Both the position numbers and the translations under genes were made by a program. The notes beneath the pieces were generated by a model. That model did no database searches, was not told the DNA's origin, and worked only from the letters and a program-made list of their open reading frames with translations. This document shows positions 1-11,884 of a stretch of 64,000 nucleotides of DNA, one piece after another. The DNA lies in assembly GCF_022376445.1 (NCBI RefSeq), contig NW_025954964.1:682001-746000 (forward strand), read 5' to 3'. The DNA is from Fomitopsis serialis. Lineage: Eukaryota > Basidiomycota > Agaricomycetes > Polyporales > Fomitopsidaceae. Position 1 is the first letter of the stretch; the number at the start of each line of letters is the position of its first letter.

Positions 1-2
1 CG

Positions 3-1030
3 CTGACCGCGCCTGCTCGTGTACTCCAGAACGTATACCCCACCGTCAAGACTCGTCATCCCGGGGAGGGAAGGAGAAAATGGCGTCTCCGAGCAGTGGA
101 GGAGTTTTGGAAGCTTCCTGCTGAACAAAAGGCATCATACGCCAAGGTGCGTGAGGATCTCCCGAGGTTCTCGCTCGCGATGTCTCGACGGCTGTCCTGA
201 TCCTTCCCTCCCAGCGGGCACTCGTGTCCCCTGCTAGCGCAGAACCCGACTTTGTAGCGGACGACGATCCGTTTGACGATATATCTGACGACGCTCCCGG
301 CCTCGGCATCCTCGTACGCACTGACTACTCCAACGAGGAAGCCTGGCAGGCATTCTACGGCAAGCTCCAGGAGAGCGAAGCAGAGTTCGCGTCAGCGCAA
401 TCCCCCGAGGATGACCCCATGGCTGGAGACGTACCTCAGGCAGCAGAGGGAAGTTCAAGCTCCGGGCCTGATAACGGTCCCAGTGCCATGGACGAAGACG
501 ACGACGACGACGACGAAGAACCACCGCACATCTTCTTTGTCGTCAACGCTCCGCCGGAAGGCCGCGCACGGCTCACGAACATCTCCAACGTCGCAGCCCT
601 CCGGCTGCTGAATGACGTGGACGTCCGCGCTGCGCCCTCCCCGCCCCCAGGCACCAAACGCATCAAGCCGCCAAACAGGCTTGTCGATCATGACGGGTGG
701 CAGGAGACATACACCGGCAAGACCGTCTGGATATACGACGCGAGGTCAAACGCCGACCAGTGCGTGCGGCTTGTGAGCGGGCACGGAGGGCCGTACGGGA
801 CCGCGTCGTGCGTGTCCCATCCCTCAATGTCACTATTTGCGTGTGACTGATTCTACTGCTGCGGGCTGTGCGACAGCGGGGACAGCTGGCGCGCCCGCGT
901 CAGCCATATCTGCGAGCTGCAGGTGAATCTCGCCTCAGGTGCAATGTCCATTGATTTCGGCGGGATGGACAGGTGGGATTACGACGAGCGGGTGCGGAAT
1001 ATGGAAGAAGCGGTGCGGCCTATGAATTAG
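3..1030 (+). CDS. conserved hypothetical protein, 5' end cut off by window
   Basis: The reading frame enters the window already open, so the start codon lies upstream. Three exons are inferred: up to 146, 215-807 and 877-1030. The first intron (147-214) has GTGCGT and a CTGAT branch before CCCTCCCAG. The second (808-876) removes an in-frame TGA at 848-850 and also has a CTGAT branch site. The protein has an acidic stretch with a run of eight Asp (about residues 135-145), then a conserved-looking C-terminal part rich in Trp, Gly and Asp that ends in a GGMDRWDYDERVR-like segment. I do not recognise the family. It ends about 490 bases before the convergent bZIP gene. The structure is fairly secure; the function is unknown. 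Confidence 0.6.
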
Positions 1031-1517
1031 GTGAGGTCCATATTAGGCTGACAAATGCGAGAAGCTGAATTGACCGGACACAGACCGGCACGCCCATCGT
1101 CGACGGTTGCTGTGCAGTGTCTGACGTAGGCGCATGTTCGTCTGTACCACCCTCAGGCCAGGCTGTAGACTTTCGAACGTCTTCGGCACGGAAGCACCGG
1201 GCTCACGACGTCGAAGGCAAAATATAGCGCCATCCCTTTGTGGCGTTTCAAATGGACGTCTTATACATAGTTGGACGGTGGGACGAATGTGGTCCGTCCT
1301 ACCACAGCAGGTCGGAATTAGGCATTAGGCTACAGTACATCCGCATTACAGTCATTGTACAACAATAACATAAGGATAGCATGCATCGACAGATAAGGAT
1401 AGAAATGCCAGGGCGCACGGCCACCAGAGCCACTGCGGAGCGTCGTCAGGATGGTCAACAGGGAGCTGCGATCCGAGGACTTACGTGCGCCAATGTTAGA
1501 TGTCGGAGGGGAAAACG
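1031..1517. other. convergent intergenic region
   Basis: This lies between the 3' ends of the truncated hypothetical gene and the bZIP gene. It contains only short, unsupported ORFs. It presumably holds both 3' UTRs; I see no RNA gene or repeat. Confidence 0.5.
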
Positions 1518-2387
1518 TCAATGCGGTTGTGGCAACCTGCTGCTGGATGTCCCTGCATCCTCCGGACCTGATGAAGAGCGCGTGGACCGCACATCCGACA
1601 TTCGCTGTGCGGTGCTCGATGATTCGGGGCTTGTTGCGTCGTCGTCTGTAATTCGACGCTCGTCCTCATCCTCAACAAGACCAGTGCAATCCAAGTACCC
1701 ACCACAGCATTCCGACTCGGAGTAGCCGCTGTTGCTCGGCCCCGCCTGCGAGGGTCCTGGCATCCGAGACTGTTGCTGGGGGTAGCTGGATGGCTCTGGG
1801 GGCCCGCGGAAGAGATCGCGGTGGAGAGCGTGCAGAGGCGGCAGCTCGATTCGTTGTCGGGGCGAGGGCGGCAGCCGGTGGTGTGGCTGTGGTAGTGGCG
1901 AGGGTGTGAACGACGGCGTGGCAAGCGACGTGGGGGTGTGGTTCTGGATGGGAGGAAGGCGGAGACTGGAGGCCGATGACGGCTCAGAGCTAGGCGGTGG
2001 GCCGAAGGCGACTTGCTGGAAGTGGTTGATCGAATGGGCGGCGGCGGAGAGGTTGTGTATGAGCTCGTTCGTCGCGGCAGCCTGACAAGGCGGCGTGTGA
2101 GATGCAAGGACAGTGGCGAGCGCAGCGGCGAGCTGCGCAGACAGATGGAACGCGCGTACCATCTCTGGGCTTGGGCTGGTTCGTTGTGCGGCGGATTGGC
2201 CCGCGGTGCGTAGTTGCGCGCCGAGGATATCGATCTGCTCCTTGAGCCGCGCGTTCTCCTCCTCGACCTGCTTGCAGCGGTCCTCGAGATCGGCGACATA
2301 GCGTGCCTTGCGGGCGCGGTAGTCGCGCTGCTGGAGGAGGGCGCGGGAGGGCGGGATGGTCATGTCCTTTCTGCGGCCGCGCGTCAT
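1518..2387 (-). CDS. bZIP transcription factor
   Basis: A single exon encodes 289 residues from the ATG at 2387 (first residues MTRGRRKDM). The open frame extends further upstream, but that part is low-complexity and lacks a better start. Residues about 10-60 form a fungal bZIP: a basic region containing QQRDYRARKARY followed by a leucine/isoleucine heptad helix. The rest is rich in Ser, Pro and His, as in an activation or regulatory domain. The basic region keeps the RxYRxRK core but has Ala where most bZIPs have the invariant Asn. It should bind DNA as a dimer in the nucleus. The target genes cannot be told from sequence. It is divergent from the secreted-protein gene at 3221. Confidence 0.75.
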   Translation of the reverse strand: MTRGRRKDMTIPPSRALLQQRDYRARKARYVADLEDRCKQVEEENARLKEQIDILGAQLRTAGQSAAQRTSPSPEMVRAFHLSAQLAAALATVLASHTPPCQAAATNELIHNLSAAAHSINHFQQVAFGPPPSSEPSSASSLRLPPIQNHTPTSLATPSFTPSPLPQPHHRLPPSPRQRIELPPLHALHRDLFRGPPEPSSYPQQQSRMPGPSQAGPSNSGYSESECCGGYLDCTGLVEDEDERRITDDDATSPESSSTAQRMSDVRSTRSSSGPEDAGTSSSRLPQPH

Positions 2388-3220
2388 GGCTGGTGGGCGG
2401 GGCGGGCTGCGGGGAGGGCGAGGGGTCGCGGGGGAGAGGCGGTGGATGATGAGAGTTCCGGAGGAGGCGGACTGGGAGAGCGGGCGTGCTGGGACGAGCA
2501 TAATATGAGCGGGGGCGCCTACAGTCCGTGACCGTCGTGCAACAAGATCTGAGGCGCGTGGCGGGCGCTGGCCGGCCACAGCGCGGTGACTCCCTCCACT
2601 CCCGGATCCGACAACACAACGTGCATTGCCATCACCCCCCGTCAAATTCCATCTGCCCATCATCCCCTGACAGTTCCTTTCGCCCCTACCCGTCCCACAC
2701 ACGTCGCTACAAGCCCCATTCGCCTCTCGCCGCCGTCCTGTGTGCCCCAGACACGTCCTCACAGCCATCCTCCGAATCCGTGAATTCGTCCTCGCCAGGC
2801 CACCGCGAGCGTCCGCGTCAAATTCATCGCCCCGTGCGCGCTCCATCAGACATTGTGCAAATTGCTGCAAATTGGCTGATGGCGGTGATCTTGATTCCAG
2901 ACACTTTGCTTCCGCGGAATCAACGCTCCGGCTGAACGGATGTCGTCTTGTTCCCAGATCACCTCGCCCTGCGCCCTGATCGTGCGCATTACAACGTCAA
3001 AATAGCATCCCCTTACGTGCTGCAGTACACGCCCGCCAGATCGCCCGCCAGCCACCTCAGCCACCGTCAGCCACCGCGGGAGCAGCTGCAGTGCTCCGGT
3101 CGTCAGCCTCCTTCGCCAGCCATAAAATTAATGCTCGGACGCCTTTTCGACCGTGCTCTCCGCTCTCCTGCCCACACCCACATTCCTTGCCCACGTTCCT
3201 TACCAACCTTCGTTATCGAC
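2388..3220. other. divergent promoter region
   Basis: About 830 bases separate the bZIP start from the secreted-protein start. The stretch is C-rich with CA/CT tracts and no convincing gene. The part near 3100-3220 is the promoter and leader of the plus-strand gene. Confidence 0.45.
3122..3129 (+). promoter_or_regulatory. TATA-like element
   Basis: ATAAAATT lies about 92 bases upstream of the ATG at 3221, followed by a C-rich leader. The position fits a core promoter for the secreted-protein gene. Confidence 0.35.
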
Positions 3221-5358
3221 ATGCGCTCCTTGACCGTTATCACCTCGGTGCTCTTCCTCGCACAGCAATCCTCGGCGGCGCCTCTGAGCGTGACCCCCCA
3301 GCCCATCTCTTACGTGGCCGATACCGGCGCCGTCACCTCAGGTAAATCGGCGACTCAGCCTGTCTCCAACACTGTTCAACCGGTATGCATTTCCCTCTTC
3401 TGGCCCATCAGCTGACGGCCCATGCGCATCGCCCCAGCTTCAGGCCGCCCAGCCACCGTGCACCATCGGAGGCACGGATGTGGCCAACCCCGAGATGTTC
3501 AACGGTCTACACAGCGGCACGGTTCAACCCCCGCACGCCTTGTCCCGGACCCAGTACGCCGAGCTGCTCCAACAATGTATCTCAAACCCAAACTCCAACC
3601 GCGCCGTTGATGGGCGAGATCAGGCGAGCGCCATTGGGCGCAGAGGCGCCACTAACGCAGAAAACACACCGATGAAACGGGCTGATATAGGCTATGCTCC
3701 GTACGCTAACTATCCGGGATTTGATGCCCCAGGCGATGCAACAGGCGGCTCGACGCTCTCGGATGGCGGCTATGCGGACGGCACCAATGCCGAAAGCTCC
3801 AGTGGTTATGCCCCCATGGAGGGCTACGACGGCTACGCAGGGTCGGAGGGGTACAGCCCATACACAACGGGGGACAGCGCATCGTCTAGCGCTCCGAGTT
3901 CGTCCAGTGGTTCGGACATCCAGGGCACCACAGGCGCTCCCGGTGGTATCGGGAGCACAGAGGCTGACGGTGTGGCGCCCAACTCTGGCCGTGGAGGAGG
4001 GGGGTCTGGAAGTAACTCTGGCAACACGTCCCAGAACGTGAACAGCAAGTCGGCCGCGGCGACTGGTTCGACTACGGGTGATGGCGCCGACGGCGACGAC
4101 CCATCTGCTTCGGATCCCACCGCGAACTCTGGGGCCTCAGACGCGCCGACCGCTGCGTCGGACTCGCCACTTGACGGCGGCGACGACTCTGCTGCAAACG
4201 GCGGTAACTCCGGTCCCGACGCTGCCACGAATGGGGACGACGCCGCGGGGAATGGTACTGGCTCTACTGCGGGCGACGGCGCTAACTCTGCTACGAATGG
4301 CGACAATTCTCTGGCGGCTTCGGTAACCACAGATGGTGGTAACGACAACGCGGCGGCTCTTGCGGGCACAGATGGAGACTCGAACGCTGGTGGTGACTCA
4401 GTCAACGGTGGCAACGACGACAACTCTGATGGCCTGGCTGCAACAGGCGCCGTGAATGCGCATTCTGCGGCGTCGCTCAGAGGTGGCACCTCTAGGGCAT
4501 CTGGAGCCTCGAACTCCGCTGGCGATGGCTCGGAGACGGCACCGACAATGGCAATGTCAACGGCCTGACTGTCACTGCGTCTTCGTCTGACGACGGTGCC
4601 CCCGTGGCTTCTGGAGACTCGACCTCAGCTGGCGGTAGCTCGGACGATGGGGACGACTCCAACGGGCTCGCTGCCACCGTAGCTTCTACTTCCTCGTCCG
4701 ACGATGGGGCTCTGGAGACTCAGACACCACTGACAACAACTCGAACGACGCCGGGGCTTCCAATGGCCTCACTGCCACTGTATCCTCGTCCGACGATGGT
4801 ACCGCCGGAACTCCTGAAGGCTCAGACTCTGCTGGCAACAGCGCGAACGACGGTGACGACGCCGATGGCCTGACTGCTACAGGCACCGTAGCTGGGGACT
4901 CTGGGGACTCGGACTCGGGCGCTGCTGACGACGGTTCGGATGATGACGATTCGACCGATGCCACAGATGGTACCACTTCCGACATTGGCTCTGCTTCAGC
5001 TAGTGACGGGGGATACTCAGCGACTGCCTACACCGGCTACGCCTCGTCCACAGGATCGACTTCGGGTGTTTCTACGGATTCTCCTGCCAGCGGGGAAGGT
5101 ACCTCAGACGACGGCTCGGGCAACTCCAACTCGGTCGACTCCCTGCTAGCCAGCGACACAGGGGATGAGGGCGACAACACAGCTCACTCGTCCAGCAACT
5201 CGAACGCTGTCTGCGTCGGCCTGCTCTGCACCGACATCGTCGTCGCAAACGAATTATCGGATAGCGAGGCTGTGGCGACAGTGCCTGCCCTAGGTGTTAC
5301 CTCGTCGTCGTCGAAGTGCAACATGGACGGCGACGTGAACCTCTGTGTGACCATTTGA
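3221..5358 (+). CDS. secreted Ser/Asp/Gly/Asn-rich protein, two apparent frameshifts
   Basis: The ATG at 3221 opens a signal peptide (MRSLTVITSVLFLAQQ, cleavage near SSAAP). Intron 3383-3437 joins it to a second exon with a short Cys-containing segment (PPCTIGG) and then a Tyr/Gly-rich stretch. More than 450 residues of degenerate low-complexity repeat follow, built from Ser, Asp, Gly, Asn, Thr and Ala. The tail (AVCVGLLCT ... KCNMDGDVNLCV) has four Cys and ends at 5358. The repeat character moves from one frame to the next near 4530 (TCGGAGACGG) and at the G4 run 4706-4709. Each shift is repaired by one added base. The product is probably extracellular or cell-wall associated; I do not recognise a named family. 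Whether the shifts are sequence errors or real breaks cannot be told here. Confidence 0.6.
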
Positions 5359-7591
5359 TACCTGGCTCGTGATCATGTACATATCTTGCTTCTGTACTAG
5401 AATGGAGTTCTGGGGTTCTCTAGGATAAAAGACTGTCCCTGAGTAGGCCTGGACGCGGGTATGAGATCATTTCATGTCTTCGTAGCCGGTAATGAAGGCA
5501 TGCATCGTATTATTGCACTGTCCGCGAGGCGTTCTATAGCGTGATAAAGAGCTCGAAATTGAGCAGCCGTATTTTCAGCCATGCTGAGCGGCAGCCGAGC
5601 GTTGGTTTGCGTCGGTGCTAGGGCGCCCCATATACAGCGCCATGAAGCTATCGCACAAAAACTACCGACTACATGATATAGGTCGCGCTTCCGAATCATG
5701 CACCCTGCATGCTGCCGCGACGAACCATCCGTCACGCGGGTTAGTCCGCCGTTCCAGGACGTCTTCTCCCAGGTCACGATAGCCTTGAAGGCGGTTCAAT
5801 ACATGTCCCGCAGAATCGATGTGCGGCCGGCATCCTGAAATCGTGTTTCCAGGAGGCACGCGAGCAGCTACGTAGTACATCCGAACAATCCTTTCGAGAT
5901 CAACAAACAAACATCAACTTGTAGCATCCTCATCTCATGAATCAAACTCTGACGAGACACGCGAACAGCCTGCTACCCTCGTGTTGACTTACCACTGTGC
6001 AGGCTCATGCAGGGCCTTCAAGGCTTAGCCCCTGTGGGACGAAAGATTGATGTCCGGGGCGTTTAGGAAACACGCACCCTCGACCGTTATCTCCTGCGGT
6101 GATTCGATACTTACAGAATCGTATGTTCAGTCTATGTCGAGCGACTGTACTGACAGTTTTGACGCGATGAAAATGTTCAGGCGTCTTGTTCTCGGCCTCC
6201 TATATACCCATCGGGCACGGACTTTGCCCACGAGATCGACAGCCAAACTCAAGTACTTGGACGCCGAATCGAATGTACCTGGTGTTTGACGCCACGACGA
6301 GCGTGCAAATCAGAGGGGCCTGCTGCCAGTGGCTAGAGGCGATACTCTTCATCTTGCACGGTGTAATGCGGGCATACTCAAAGCGGCTATGCAGGCCGAT
6401 ATCTTTCGGATGTTGAGTCAGCACAGCCAAGGGTACATCTAGGTTGAAGAGGCGTACTGGGAGTTGAATGTATCATCGTTTCCTATGGGGAAAACCCAGT
6501 TCCCTTTGAAATCCCATCAGTTCGAGAAGAGAAGCTGTGCTGGCAGCCTGGCCATGCCTTGTTGGACATGAAGGCTGCATCTGCTTCTTGCGACTCCCGT
6601 CCGACATGACGGGGGCAAAAAATTGCGCGTCAATTATCAGAGCCGCGCATCTAGCGAGAGTCGTGCGATTGTATCATAGGAGTTCACTACATTGACACCT
6701 CACCTCTTCATTATTGCTATGGACAATGTCAATTGGTGTATCTAGAACTGATGAAGATCGTGGGGGACAAACATACCGTGAGGACGTGGAACAACTTGAG
6801 CTTGGCGTGCCCGGTGCCTTGGTATGATTATCAGGCCCGGGCATGTGTCTAGTATACATACGGGCTGTTGATGAGGTACTTCCGCGGCTACCCAAATCAG
6901 TTCATTCGGGATTAAGAAGTGAGCGTCCGCAGTTCGGTAGTTCTGTGAGCAATGGATGATAGTACCTACCAAATGACCATGTCAGAGCAGGTGGACCTGT
7001 ATTCAGCCATGACTTAAGTGCGAGGCTGTCAATTCACGTACTTACAGGTCGCAACAATCCAACGTGAAGCAATGTTACTGGCTGAGCATACTGTCGAAAA
7101 CTGACAGCCTCAGTGTGCCATGTTGTATTGGCCGCCACGAGATATAAGCGAATGCTCCAGATTATATTCTTCAGCCCGGGGGGTCATCCTTGAACGCGAT
7201 TTTGACAGCCTGCTATGACCGCCATTGACTCGGAGGAGCATGGAGGGCGCGGCAACGCCAGAAGTTCAAGCTCTCCGCAGCAAGCGGATTGGTCAATTGT
7301 AAGTCGCCGGTCGGAGCGCTCGACAGATCTGAGATCACGAGCAAACATGAGGGATCGCCCAGCAGAAGCGCTTGGTCACGTGGGACACGACACGCTGGAC
7401 ACGAACGCTGTGTCTCGCTTGTATCTGAGCCACCGCACCGCGCACTGAGCGCAGCTCCCATGCACTGTTTCCTCTGATTTCTTGCATATTGACATTTCAT
7501 TAGCTGCGCGGCTACCGCTGGCATGCACAACCACTGTCCGACATCTGGCCGTCGCTAATTACCCTCGAAAAGCTCAGCACCAACCACCAGA
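5359..7591. other. gene-free stretch
   Basis: The first 100 or so bases are probably 3' UTR of the secreted protein, and the last 150 are promoter and leader of the EXS gene. The ORFs between them are short, lack fungal splice context and have no recognisable domain. I see no inverted repeats or transposase remnants by eye. Confidence 0.4.
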
Positions 7592-9269
7592 ATGGCTGGC
7601 GACTTGCCCGCCGAACTCCTCTTCTCCGCCGTCTTCCCGCTTCCTTTCCGTGTCCTTAGCCTTGCAGGCTTAGGAATCCTCGGCTGGGCGACGAATGTAC
7701 ACGGCTTGCACCTGGCAGGAATCGATGCGCGCTCCGTACTGGACCTAGACTCTTACGACCCACGCCATAGCCGACGCGCTTTAGCGGCAAACGACCGCCG
7801 CGGGATGGGCTGGAAGTACTTCCAGAGCCCAATATCTGTCTATCGGCCTGTCTACAGTCTTTTCATGGTGTATGCAGCATGGATTGCTACAAACTGGCTC
7901 TTGTATAGGTACGCGACGTATGCGGATCTGGATCGCGTGGACACGTTCAAGTTTATCCCCGCTATTGCCGCTCTCGTGGTCACGATGGTCCTCGTATCTC
8001 CATTCAACGTATTTGAGAAGGTTGAACGCGATAGGTTTCTGCAGTAAGGTGTCCTCCGCCGCGGTCTTGGTCTTTGCTGACGTCACAAAATTTTGCTCGT
8101 CTCTGCCTCAAATAGCGCAATACACAGATGCCTATTTCCCTTGCCACGCCGCGTCCATTTCACCGACATCGTATACGCCGATGTTTTTACCTCATTTGCG
8201 AAAGTACTCGGCGATCTCTGGCTATCCTTCTGGATGCTTATGCCCGGTGGTAGCTTGCTTGTGCTGCCAGCACAGGAGGGTATTGCAAGTTGGATATTGC
8301 CGACACTAATGAGGTGCGCATAATCCTCGGCGTCCAACGGTGTAGCTGAACTCACCACTTGTCGTCACAGTCTGCCATACGCTGTGCGCCTCAGACAATG
8401 TCTCATAGACTACAGGGCTCCGGGCAACACTAGCTCAAGGCCGCTCTATAATGCATTAAAATATGCAACGTCATTCCCCGTCATCTATTTGTCTGCTGCG
8501 CAGCGTATCGTTGTCTCAGAACTCCGACTCGCCAAGGGTGATGCCGTCGTGCATGAAGCGTGGCACGGAGAGCATGCGTTGTTCCGACTTTGGTAGGAAT
8601 TTCGCTGGATATCCAATACGTCTTCATGAGTCGACTAAAATGTTCCCTAGGCTGTTCGCAGCGATAGTGAACTCCTTATATTCATTTTGGTGGGACGTTA
8701 CACATGACTGGGGTTTCGATCTCCTCGTCCCCCGTTCATTTGCTGCCGAAGGCATCCCTCATCGGCCGCATCGGACATCCTCACCACCCCGTCCGCTCGT
8801 CCTCCCTGGCCTGTACTCCCCGGTCGCAATGCTCACGCCCGAACCCGCTCCTACCTTTTCCGACGCATCCAAGGAGTCACTGTTCCCGCACGAGCGCGAA
8901 CATCCCGGTTTACGCAAGCCACCATTCTCCTGGCATCCGTTTGGTCTGCGATCGAAGCTACTCTTCCCATTACCCATATACCCATTCGCCATTGTAGCCG
9001 ATCTTATCCTCCGGTTGACATGGAGTGCGAAGCTGTCCAGCCATCTGCACGCGTACACCGACGGCGACTTGGTTATTTTCTGTTTCGAGCTCGCGGAGGT
9101 TGTACGAAGATGGATGTGGGTATTCATACGCGTGGAATGGGAAATCGTCAAGGAGGGAAAGGACGGGCACGTGCGCAGCCCTGCTGTGGGCCCGACGCTT
9201 GGCCTCGGTGACGAAGATTACGAAATGGTCGCTTCAAATCAGGACGGCCATGGCGATGTTGGTGGTTAG
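7592..9269 (+). CDS. ERD1-like: EXS-domain membrane protein, Erd1-like
   Basis: Four exons (7592-8043, 8116-8313, 8371-8592, 8651-9269) join in frame to 496 residues. The N-terminal half has several hydrophobic segments. The later exons carry the EXS (ERD1/XPR1/SYG1) signature: VHFTDIVYADVFTSFAKVLGDL in broken form, then PYAVRLRQCL, NALKYATSFPVI and a WWDVTHDWGFDLL block. Erd1 in yeast is a Golgi membrane protein needed for retention of luminal ER proteins, glycosyltransferase recycling and Golgi phosphate export. The absence of an SPX domain argues against a plasma-membrane Syg1/Xpr1 protein. A Pro/Ser-rich insertion follows the WWDV block, before the last membrane segments. The family is clear; the Erd1 assignment is inference. 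Confidence 0.8.
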
Positions 9270-10428
9270 TATCACAATTGAGGTCGGCGTAGACCGGAGC
9301 TAAATATGTGTGTACGTGGGTAAGCATCGTTCGGCTGTCTCGAGGACCATGGCGTGTTACTGACACTCAAGCCTACAGACGCTTCCATAATATTATTCAC
9401 TGCATAGCCATTCGGGAATGAAGCCCGGACTAGTGACGTGGCTCGGTTTCTACCGTCATTGGACGACGTTCGATGGTTCCTGCCCAAGGCACAATGTCAT
9501 TGTCTTCATTGTCGGGCTCGACGGACGTGCGATCCATTCGTGATGGAAACCGCACGCATCGGAACGGCTCGTGACGCCCGGGCGACTGGCGACCGCAGTA
9601 CGTCCTAAAACTATCTGTGTTACCGTGTGCAGTTCCCGGTCGGACTTAGTTTGTCCTACCCTACCCTCCTCCCGTGCAGAGCTCCTTAGGTGAACGTTCT
9701 CCACGACGGCCGCCTCGGAGAATATCGTGCACTTCGAGATGACACTCTGACAGAGCAAGCGGGCGCCTTTGCTGGATTTCTCCCAAGGTATCTAATCAGC
9801 CCCTAGCCTGACCACTGCCAGCGTGGATACGGAACACCGGAATCCACAAAGAGTGATATCTCCTGCGCCTCTCAGTAGCATGACCAGGTAACGCGGCGGC
9901 ACTCGCTATCAGATGACCAACAACAAGCGTCTTACAGGAGACAAGTGAGCAGGATGCAGCACGGGCTCGCGATCCCGACCGACGCAGACCCGACGCACCC
10001 GAAGGATCCCCAGCGGGTTCTGGGAGGACTGTTGTTGCACACACGCGTTCGTGGATTGTCGGAGCGCAGGCCGGCTGAACATCGTTGCTGTCCTTGCCTC
10101 GCCTCCATCAGCAAGGGCAGGAGGAAGTCGGCGCGCGGGGCCCACGTGCTCCTGCCGGATTGGGAGTGGCTGAGGGTGAGCTCCTGGCTGTCCTCCGAGC
10201 CCAGCGAACTGTCCAAGTGCGCCCGCCGGGCAGACACGAAGCCTTTCTGAGCCATACTGACCCGTCAGCAGGCCTGGCACTGATGACCGTTCTCTTGGCT
10301 ATACGCTCTCCCGCTCTCACCCTCTCCACCATATATAGGGCACCTGACTGCACCGAGACTCCTCACACCTCCCGCCCTCTCACACACCAACAACACCAAC
10401 CCTCACAACTCACCTAGGACTCTAAGCC
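9270..10428. other. intergenic region with FDH promoter
   Basis: No supported gene. The 3' part, from about 10300, is C-rich with a TATA-like box and a CACACCAACAACACC-type leader typical of strongly expressed fungal genes. Confidence 0.45.
10331..10338 (+). promoter_or_regulatory. TATA box of formate dehydrogenase
   Basis: ATATATAG lies about 98 bases before the ATG at 10429, preceded by a pyrimidine-rich stretch. Spacing and context fit the core promoter of the downstream gene. Confidence 0.5.
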
Positions 10429-11884
10429 ATGAAGGTCTGTACACCGTCTCAATTCCCGCCCACCGATGAACTATTCATGACCTTCCTGACAGGTTTTGGC
10501 CATCTTGTACCGCGGCGGTTCGGCAGCCCAGGAAGAGCCCCGTCTGCTGGGTACCATTGAGAACCAGGTATCTCACTCGGTGTACATAAGAAAGTATGCA
10601 ACTGACACCATTGACAGCTCGGCATTCGTCCATGGCTCGAGTCCCTTGGCCACGAGCTGATTGTAACGTCTAGTCCCTGGATCCCCATTGCTTATCCTCA
10701 ATGACCCTGTTGTCTAGGTATCCGATGATAAGGAAGGCCCGAGCAGCGACTTCCAGAAGCACATCGTCGACGTGAGTGTCGTCTCCCGTTCATATGATGT
10801 CGATCATTGACATGTCGATCCCCAGGCGGAGGTGCTGATCACCACGCCCTTCCACCCAGGTTACCTCACCCGTGACCTTGTTGAGAAGGTCAGCCTTCTG
10901 CTTCCGTGTCATACTGAAACCCCCTAACTGAGTGATCGTCGACAGGCCAAGAACCTGAAACTTTGCGTCACCGCTGGTGTTGGCTCCGACCACGTCGATC
11001 TCAACGCATGTGTCGAACGGGGCATCCAGGTCCTCGAGGTCACTGGCTCCAACGTCGTCTCCGTCGCAGAGCACGTCGTCATGAGCATCCTCTTGCTCGT
11101 CCGCAACTTCGTCCCTGCGCACGAGATGATCGAGCGCGGTGACTGGATGGTCTCTGAGGTCGCTCGCAACGCGTACGATCTCGAGGGCAAGGTCGTCGGC
11201 ACGATTGGCTGTGGCCGCATTGGCTACCGTGTGCTCCAACGTGTCACGCCCTTCAACTGCAAGGAGCTCCTCTACTTCGACTATGCTGACCTCCCTGCCG
11301 GTATGCATCTTCTCCTCATGCCGTCACGATGACATACTCAGCACCATACAGATGCCGCCAAGGCCATCAACGCCCGCCGTGTTCTTGATCTCAAGGATAT
11401 GGTTTCTCAGTGCGACGTTGTCACTGTCAACTGCCCTCTGCACGAGGGTACGCGTGGCCTCGTCAACGCTGAGCTCCTGAAGCACTTCAAGAAGGTAAGC
11501 AGTTCATTGGTGGGCCCGGTTGTTGTCTAATTGGTCACATTATCTAAGGGTGCGTGGATCGTCAACACCGCTCGTGGTGCCATCTGTGACAAGGACGCCA
11601 TCGCCGCTGCGCTCAAGTCCGGCCAGATCAACGGCTATGCTGGTGATGTGTGGAATGTCCAGCCCGCGCCGAAGGACCACCCATGGAGGACGATGAAGAA
11701 CCCCATCGGTGGCGGCAACGGCATGGTGCCCCATTACTCCGGCACGACGCTTGACGCCCAGGCGCGGTATGCCGCCGGCACGAAGCAGATCCTCGAGAAC
11801 TACTTCAACGACAAGCCCCAAGAGCCCGCGAACATCATCGTTGGCAAGGGCAAGTTCGAGACGAAGGCGTACGGCCAGCGGTGA
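10429..11884 (+). CDS. FDH1: NAD-dependent formate dehydrogenase
   Basis: Eight exons (10429-10434, 10493-10567, 10618-10662, 10718-10771, 10826-10888, 10946-11300, 11352-11494, 11549-11884) join exactly in frame to 358 residues, the usual FDH length. It oxidises formate to CO2 with reduction of NAD. Visible motifs are the Rossmann GTIGCGRIG, the substrate/cofactor region [13 protein letters not shown], the NTARG segment with the catalytic Arg, and [11 protein letters not shown] with the catalytic His. The N-terminus [11 protein letters not shown] has no mitochondrial presequence, so the enzyme is probably cytosolic. The first exon is only six bases (Met-Lys). In wood-rot fungi formate arises from oxalate decarboxylation, which gives this gene a natural role in decay metabolism. 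Confidence 0.95.

Noticed and set aside
848..850. In-frame TGA followed by more coding sequence, possibly readthrough or selenocysteine
   Set aside because: A standard 69-base intron (808-876) with a CTGAT branch removes it and keeps the frame.
3833..4489. Long antisense ORF (218 codons)
   Set aside because: It is the mirror of the Ser/Asp/Gly-rich repeat; GC-rich low-complexity DNA leaves the opposite frame open.
4529..4710. Programmed ribosomal frameshifting in the secreted protein
   Set aside because: No slippery heptamer with downstream structure is evident, and the same one-base defect occurs in many unrelated genes.
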